Assembly (NCBI GenBank): GCA_029449235.1
Contig: JANATG010000010.1
Coordinates: 744,001 to 808,000 of the forward strand
DNA: 64,000 nucleotides
Source: Linnemannia schmuckeri
Taxonomy: Eukaryota; Mortierellomycota; Mortierellomycetes; Mortierellales; Mortierellaceae
Direction of reading: 5' to 3'
How positions within the stretch are numbered: position 1 is the stretch's first letter; the number at the start of each line of letters is the position of its first letter. The position numbers were made by a program, and so were the translations under genes. Positions 58,062-64,000 of the stretch are shown here, in pieces. The notes under the pieces were generated by a model that saw only the letters and a list, made by a program, of their open reading frames with translations, made no database searches and was not told the origin of the DNA.

Positions 58062-61000
58062 ATGAGCAGCAGCGGCGACTATTTACAACCGAACTACCAT
58101 GCCTCAGTGCCTGCACAACCACAACCACACTCTCCACAGGAGCAGCAGCAGCAGCAGCAGCAGCAATTACAGTTACCGTCATCACAGCAGCAGCAACCTC
58201 AACAACAGAACACGCCACAAAAAAGTCAAAGTCTGCAGCCAAACCAAGTCTTATCACCTTCTCTCATACCCGCCGATGATCTCAACCACACGCAACCAGC
58301 ACAGTCTTCTCTTCAACCACTGTCTCTCCATCTTCCACAGTCATTTCCACAAGGAGAGGATTTACATGCTGCTTCCTCCTCAAGTCCAACCAGGAATGTC
58401 ACTCTATCGTCAAGGGTAGGGTCGACCGGCTCGCAAATAATATCACCTATCAATGAAGTCAGGAAACGGACGGGACGAAGGGTCCTTCATCGTCCCCGAC
58501 CGCTGGACCTGGATCACACCAGGCTACACCGGCATAGCGGCCAGAATCTTCACGCCGGATCAGCAGCAGCATCAGGAACTGGATCGGACTCTAGATCGCC
58601 AACGTCTGTACCTGTATCGGGATCAGCATATGGCCTAGGAATTGGGCAAGCAGGATCGCCACTACCAGATGCGAAAAAGCACAAATTTCCGCTGTTACAT
58701 ATCAAAACCGACTTTCATCGCCCAACACACTTCCGGAGAACTGCAACAGGACCAGGGGTTCCTCCTCAACCCATGGGCGCACCTTATTCTGCAACGACCG
58801 CCAACAACCACCACTACACCAATAACATGAATGCTGCGACGACTGTAAGGGAAGAAGTACAGAAAAAGCCACCAAGTCAATGGCAAGTCGGATTGGAGCG
58901 CATGCTTAAGAAGATTCAACGACGGAACCGAGCACCCTCTAACTTGATGTGGTATGCGGCCCATTCAACAGAGTCGTACCTTTCAGGAGCCACACTGGAA
59001 TCTCGACCAGGGGCGCTCAAACATGCAGTAGACGCGGAAACGGAAAACTTGTACTTTGGCCACGACAAGCCTCCCAAATGGGTAGTCGATTCTTTGCAAG
59101 GAGAGGAGCTTTTCTTTAGTGATGACACGGTTGACCTGGTCTTGGGACTTCGGGACTACCTGATCAAGGCGACTGACAGCGGGTGGGACATTGGCGAACT
59201 TAAGGAAGAGATCTTTCCTATGTAAGTCAGCTAATGAATGTGAACGACAGGATGTGTTACGCTCGTACTTTATGACACCATCTTTTCGGCTATTAATATG
59301 TACTACCAAATGCTGTTAATAGAGAGCCCAAGCCGTCCTTTCTCGGTCGTAACAGGAATAGGTCCGCATCTCTTCACGGGAGTCCAAGGAAGAGTTCATC
59401 TAATGGCAGCCCCCGGAAATCCTCATCCCCTCATTACTCGACACCAGCTTCACCAGGAGCGGCGTCACTGGAATCAGGACATTCGAACGACGCCGACAAC
59501 TTCTTTCAACAAGCAGCGGGCCGCTATGTCGAAGAGGTGGAGGGATCGTATCGACTTTTGGACTATTTCATCGCCGTTCTGTCCGACATCATCTCTCACG
59601 ACTGTCGGTACATGGTGCAACACCCTCGACCCTCACGTCCAGAATGGGTGCTGCACTCGTTTGTTCTCGATATCCTCTTCCTCCTCGCCAAATCGCTCGC
59701 AACGGACCACAAGGCGGTCTACGATATTGGAATGATTGCGCTCTCGGCTTTCCCTATTTTCAAAAACCATGCCCTTGTGCGGCTGCTGGACTTGATGGCT
59801 GACGTGATTCTGCCATCGTTCGCGCTCTCCAGGACTCAGTACTATGTGTCGTTGTCAAAGTCACCACCACTGACGCCACTGGATTCAGCATCCCCGATAT
59901 CGCCATCCGAAATCCGTGTGCAACTGGACAACAATCAAACATTCGCCATCCAAGTTCATTCACCAACGGAGGAACAAGGTCTACTTTCGGTGCCTCGACA
60001 GCGCAAGCAATCAATCAACTCACCAAGGATGCCCAGCTCCAGATCGAGTTCGACATCCATACCTATGACTGGTCATGCATCACAGGCACAGGATACCTTG
60101 GACACGCACGCGAGCTCACTCATCCAGCTGACATTGTTGGCTGTCCTGCAACAGATTTCCTTTTCCAAATCGCCATTACCGGTCGCCAAGCAGGTGGAAA
60201 AATCTATAGGAGGGCTTCTCAGGATTAAGACAGATCTGTCGGTGGATCTACTGGAGGTCATTTCTATTGTCGAGAACGAGAAAGTGATGAGGCGGGCGGT
60301 GGAGGTTCTTTGGTGGGTTGGCAAGCCTTCGTTAGGACACTTGACGCTGGCCGAAAAGTTCTTCCCACTCGACTACGACTCTATCATGGCTATGCGGCAG
60401 ACTCAGCAGGAATGGAACGCGCCCAGTGCAACAAACGGAATCCGAATCAACACTGGCAAGTCAGACACATTGTTCTCATTCCGCCGTGGGTCTTTGGATG
60501 AGTCCCCCATTCCAATGACTGATATTGCGAATCGGAACAATTCTTTTGGGAGCTTCAGGATTCGCCACAGACTGCCGCACCGGCACGGACTGCCTTGGAA
60601 ATCCGAGCATGGATCAAAACATGGTTCCAAAGCGAGCGCACATCAGGAGTCAGCAGCTGTCGCATCTGTCGGGATTGACTATCTTGCGGAGCATGAGCTG
60701 TACCCTTTCATGTTCTCGACAGATGAGGAAGCAGAGGCTGGTCAGGGGCAGTTGTCAAGTCATAGCTGCGAGCGATGTGAGATGACCATGCATGGATTCG
60801 GACTCTTCTGCTATCACTGTCGAGGATCCATTCACCTGGAGTGTTTCTACTCCATCAAGCGCTTCGCTGGCATCGACTGCACACAGCCGGGTTGCTCCTT
60901 GGATTCGATCCAGAGACGGCCACGGAATCAGCTTGTTTATCCCGACGAAGGTGGGCTTTTTGAGAGCAACACAAACAGGATCTACAGGATTCGAGCCGGT

Positions 61001-63952
61001 CATCCCCTACAGCTGGTCAACATGTTCTCGACCTGTCTTTGCTCGGCCTGTAAACTCCCGCTCTGGGGTCACCACCATCAGGCCTACCGATGTCAGGAAT
61101 GCTTTCAGTTGATGCATTTGGATTGCAAGGGTGTCGCTCCGGAATGTGATGGAAACGCGCAATCGGTGGCTCTCCGGTACTCCTTTTCATCACAGATCAC
61201 ATACGATGATATGCGCCAGAGCTTTCTGGAGTTTTACGAGGACATTGTATCGACATGGCGCATAGCTCAGACCAGTTCCTCGACCCCCGGCATGTCACGA
61301 CATTCCCTCACCGGTCCACCGTCACCCGCAGTATCCAAGGACAAGTTCTCGTACGAGGAAGCTAGCTGTAACTCCAGTGTGCTCACCATACAACTGGAGC
61401 TGCTCAAGGCGGGAATGACGCGCGGCGAGATTCAGGTGCTCGACTGGCTCCATGACGGGCAAATGACAGATCAGAGCCTCATGGCGACAAGTGGCTTCGA
61501 GTTGGTGGTGATCCAGACTTACTTTGCAGAGCTCACCAAGCAGCTGCAGGATTCAGGACCCTCACTGGGGACGTCACTGTTTCTTTCGGATTTCTTTGAG
61601 GATTCCAAACCTGACCAGTTCTTGTTGTTCTCGGAACTGTATTGGGGGCATTTTGCTGCTGTTGCAAAAACGATGATCAACGACTCTAACACGGCAGAGT
61701 TGAGCTTCCGGCACCCCTTCTTTTCAGATTCAAACGAGTGGGGGAGCGCGCGAGAGGACGATATCTTTGAGCACGAGCTGGACGCGGCACAAGAGCAACT
61801 TCTTGCGGGGCACTCGGTTCGGTCGGCTAACATCACCTTGTCGAGTCTGTTCAAGTTCTGTATGAGACGGCTTGTATTCAAGAGTCCCTGGACAATGCGG
61901 ATGATCTTGCAAGAGTGGGTCAAGATGGGCCTTCTGGAGCGACTGGATGGCGAGCTGTTTTTGTTTGAGGTGTCGACCATGGATCCAATCTCCCCTCCGC
62001 CGGCCATGCCTGTTTTCCGCACCATTGGTCAGGAACCTACACCATCAGCGCCTCCTTTCACGCAGGCGCTACCTACGTTCCAGACTTCTTCCTACGACAA
62101 CGTGGACGGCAAAAGCAATGTTGTGACTTATCGCTCAGTGCATTGTCTCTTCCCAATTGTCACCGCGATTGACCCGACTCCGGATGTGGAGCACTTGATC
62201 CACTCGATTTGGCGCTGTCTGTCGAGTGTCGACCTGTCTATCAACGAATGTGGCTTCTTATTGCTCACCCGTCAGTGCTGGCCAGATCCGTTCATGTCTG
62301 ATTACACTACAGAGCGTTTGGTCGGTTGCGTGTTCCACTGGTTGCTGTCGGAGGACGATCAACTGGTGGTGATCCACAAGAACTATGCCTCCAAGGGTAA
62401 AAAGATTCCAGGAGTCAGGGTTGGATTGGAAGAGCAATTAGCCGCCAAGCGAGCTGTGACAGGACTCAACATTACAGGCACCGGGGTCTCTGATAGTGCT
62501 GCTGCTGTTGGCGCTAAGACCGGAACAAGTTCCGCCACCATAGCCGCAACAATAGTAGCAGGAGGCACGGGAACAGGAACAGGAAATGGCGGAGGATCGC
62601 AAGCCAATATCAGGAATAACTCTGTCACCTCTAACCTGTTTGGCTCTGTGGGTTCGTATGTGATGACCAGGAAGTTGATCGCCAAGAAGTTTGCGCTCCC
62701 TTGGTTGAAGAAGGTCATGGAGTTGGATGTCGATCGATACAAAGACATCTGTCATCGACAAATCAGGATCTTAGAGCGTGAAATGGCACCAGAGGCTGAG
62801 CGGGATTCCTTTGTAAACGTGGACAAAGAGGTATTCACTAATCCACTGCGCTTATTTTTGCGTGTATTGTTGTACTTTACGTGTAACCATTAGCATTAAC
62901 TCGCATTGTCATTTGCTACATTCCATAAACAAACTTTAGGAGTTTCAACATGCTCAGAAGGAAAGATATTTAGAATCGATCACCAAGCTTCGCCATGCAG
63001 GGTTTTTGTTCAACTGCTTTTCGGATGTTCTCTGTCGATGGCTCGAAGAAGTTGAGGAGATGCTGGAGGGAATGGATCTGGCCAGCAAGTCGTTCAAGTC
63101 TCTGAATCGATTATTTTTAAAGGCGAACAACAGAACCGGCAGCGGACTCGGACTTGGAACTACCAATCTTTTCGGTAGTGAACACTCTTCGACAGGTTCC
63201 TGGAGTCGAGGAGTAGTTACAGGAGGAGGCAAGTCGGGCGATGGCGAGTGGCGACACCGACTCAAGGCAAAGCTTCACCATGGTTCCAATAAGGAGAGTA
63301 TACACAGCCAATCCCCGACCGGCTCAGATCGCATCCCGGACCTTGCTTCGGTTTCGGGTCAGGATACATCCAACCCAGAGGAAGATATTGGAGAAACTCC
63401 TCTGAGTACTCTTCGGATCATACTGGAGTCTCCACACCGCCAAGGCGTTGAAGGGGCGTTAAGATGGTTGACACTCATGGTTCAGAGTGGAGTTACAGTT
63501 CCGACGCAGGCTTTTGTGGAATGCAGCAAGGGTTTGGTGGGTATGTCGCAGACACCCGTGATCGCTTCTGTCGACAACCAACCCTCAGCACCTGCAATAG
63601 CCCTAACAGCGCCAGCACCAGCAGCGGCGGAAGCAACGGGGAGTGGCAATAATCCTCAGCGACCTCTGGCTTCGCTCTCAGCTCCAGCGGTCAGTACAGC
63701 GTCAGGTTCGACTGCAGGATCATCCTCCTCCCAGCAACTATCACTTCGCACCAACCAAGCAAGAATCTTGTACCAATCTCAAGTCTTCTTGACGGCGTGC
63801 TGGGAGTCGTTGACACCCACCGCCTCGTCCCAGAATTTATCTGAAAGTGATGCAGGGCAGATTTTGGAGTCGGTTTTGGCCGTGAACCAGGAAACGGTGA
63901 CACGGGTGATATTTGAGCGACTTCATGATGCAGACCCTAAGGAGTTGGAGTG
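58062..63952 (+). CDS. Large protein with two C1-like zinc fingers, UNC80-like (5' part only)
   Basis: Three exons in the window: 58062-59221, 59323-62830, 62940-63952, then a donor GTAAGT at 63953; the gene continues to the right. At least 1893 residues. The N-terminal 230 residues are low complexity with Gln runs. At about 310-385 (NLYFGHDKPPKWVVDSLQ, then FFSDDTVDLVLGLRDYL and GWDIGELKEEIF) and then VLHSFVLDILFLLAK and ALVRLLDLMADVILPSFA the layout resembles fungal UNC80-type proteins, large helical partners of NALCN/Cch1-type cation channels. Two zinc fingers follow around residues 790-930: CERC...CYHC...HLEC, and one close to the C1 consensus, H-x12-C-x2-C-x13-C-x2-C-x4-H-x2-C-x6-C (from HPLQLVNMFSTCLCSAC). 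The remainder is helical with Gly/Thr- and Ala-rich inserts. The UNC80 link is from remembered resemblance and needs a profile search; the frame is firm. Confidence 0.7.
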
Positions 63953-64000
63953 GTAAGTGCTGCCATTGCGTCGTTACTGAATTTACAATGACCTTGGGTT

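Overview
This 64 kb window is nuclear DNA of a filamentous fungus. Protein-coding genes on both strands are split by many short GT-AG introns (mostly 60-200 bp), coding exons favour C in the third codon position, and start codons are preceded by CT-rich tracts. The gene set (TEL2, KCH1, TYW1, GET4, CRT10, GRR1, AVT-type transporter, EF-hand MscS channel, RPL4, ERB1) is fungal. The mix of F-box/LRR proteins, an UNC80-like protein and a cholesterol-oxidase/hydrolase fusion suggests an early-diverging soil fungus; Mortierellomycota is my best guess, an inference and not proven. I saw no tRNA, rRNA, CRISPR array, transposase or origin.

Layout, left half. 1-618 is the 3' end of an unrecognised gene with a C-terminal hydrophobic segment. 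Then come TEL2 (+, 8 exons), a KCH1-type potassium transport protein (+, 3 exons), a 2.7 kb gene-poor stretch, a decayed membrane-protein pseudogene (+), an F-box protein (-), the wyosine-tRNA enzyme TYW1 (-), a membrane-anchored alginate-lyase-family protein (-), GET4 (-) divergent from CRT10 (+), and GRR1 (-), which converges with CRT10.

Layout, right half. After a 2.7 kb spacer lies a 9-exon gene for a 611-residue protein of unknown function with a PD-(D/E)XK-like signature (-). A 3.6 kb spacer with a diverged direct repeat follows. Then come an AVT/SLC38-type amino-acid transporter (+), a 1298-residue GMC oxidoreductase/alpha-beta hydrolase fusion (-, convergent with the transporter), an MscS channel with an EF hand (-), ribosomal protein L4 (+), the ribosome-biogenesis factor ERB1 (+), and the 5' part of a very large protein with two C1-like zinc fingers that resembles UNC80-type channel regulators (+), running off the right edge.

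The genes do not form one pathway. RPL4 and ERB1 are neighbours that both serve the large ribosomal subunit. TEL2 and GET4 are chaperone/assembly factors. KCH1, MscS, AVT and possibly UNC80 concern ion and amino-acid transport. Exon models were built by hand; each complete model sums to a multiple of three, which is good internal support. The one splice that does not behave is in CRT10. The most interesting items are the putative nuclease-fold protein, the oxidoreductase-hydrolase fusion with a Cys at the nucleophile position, the UNC80-like protein and the pseudogene.
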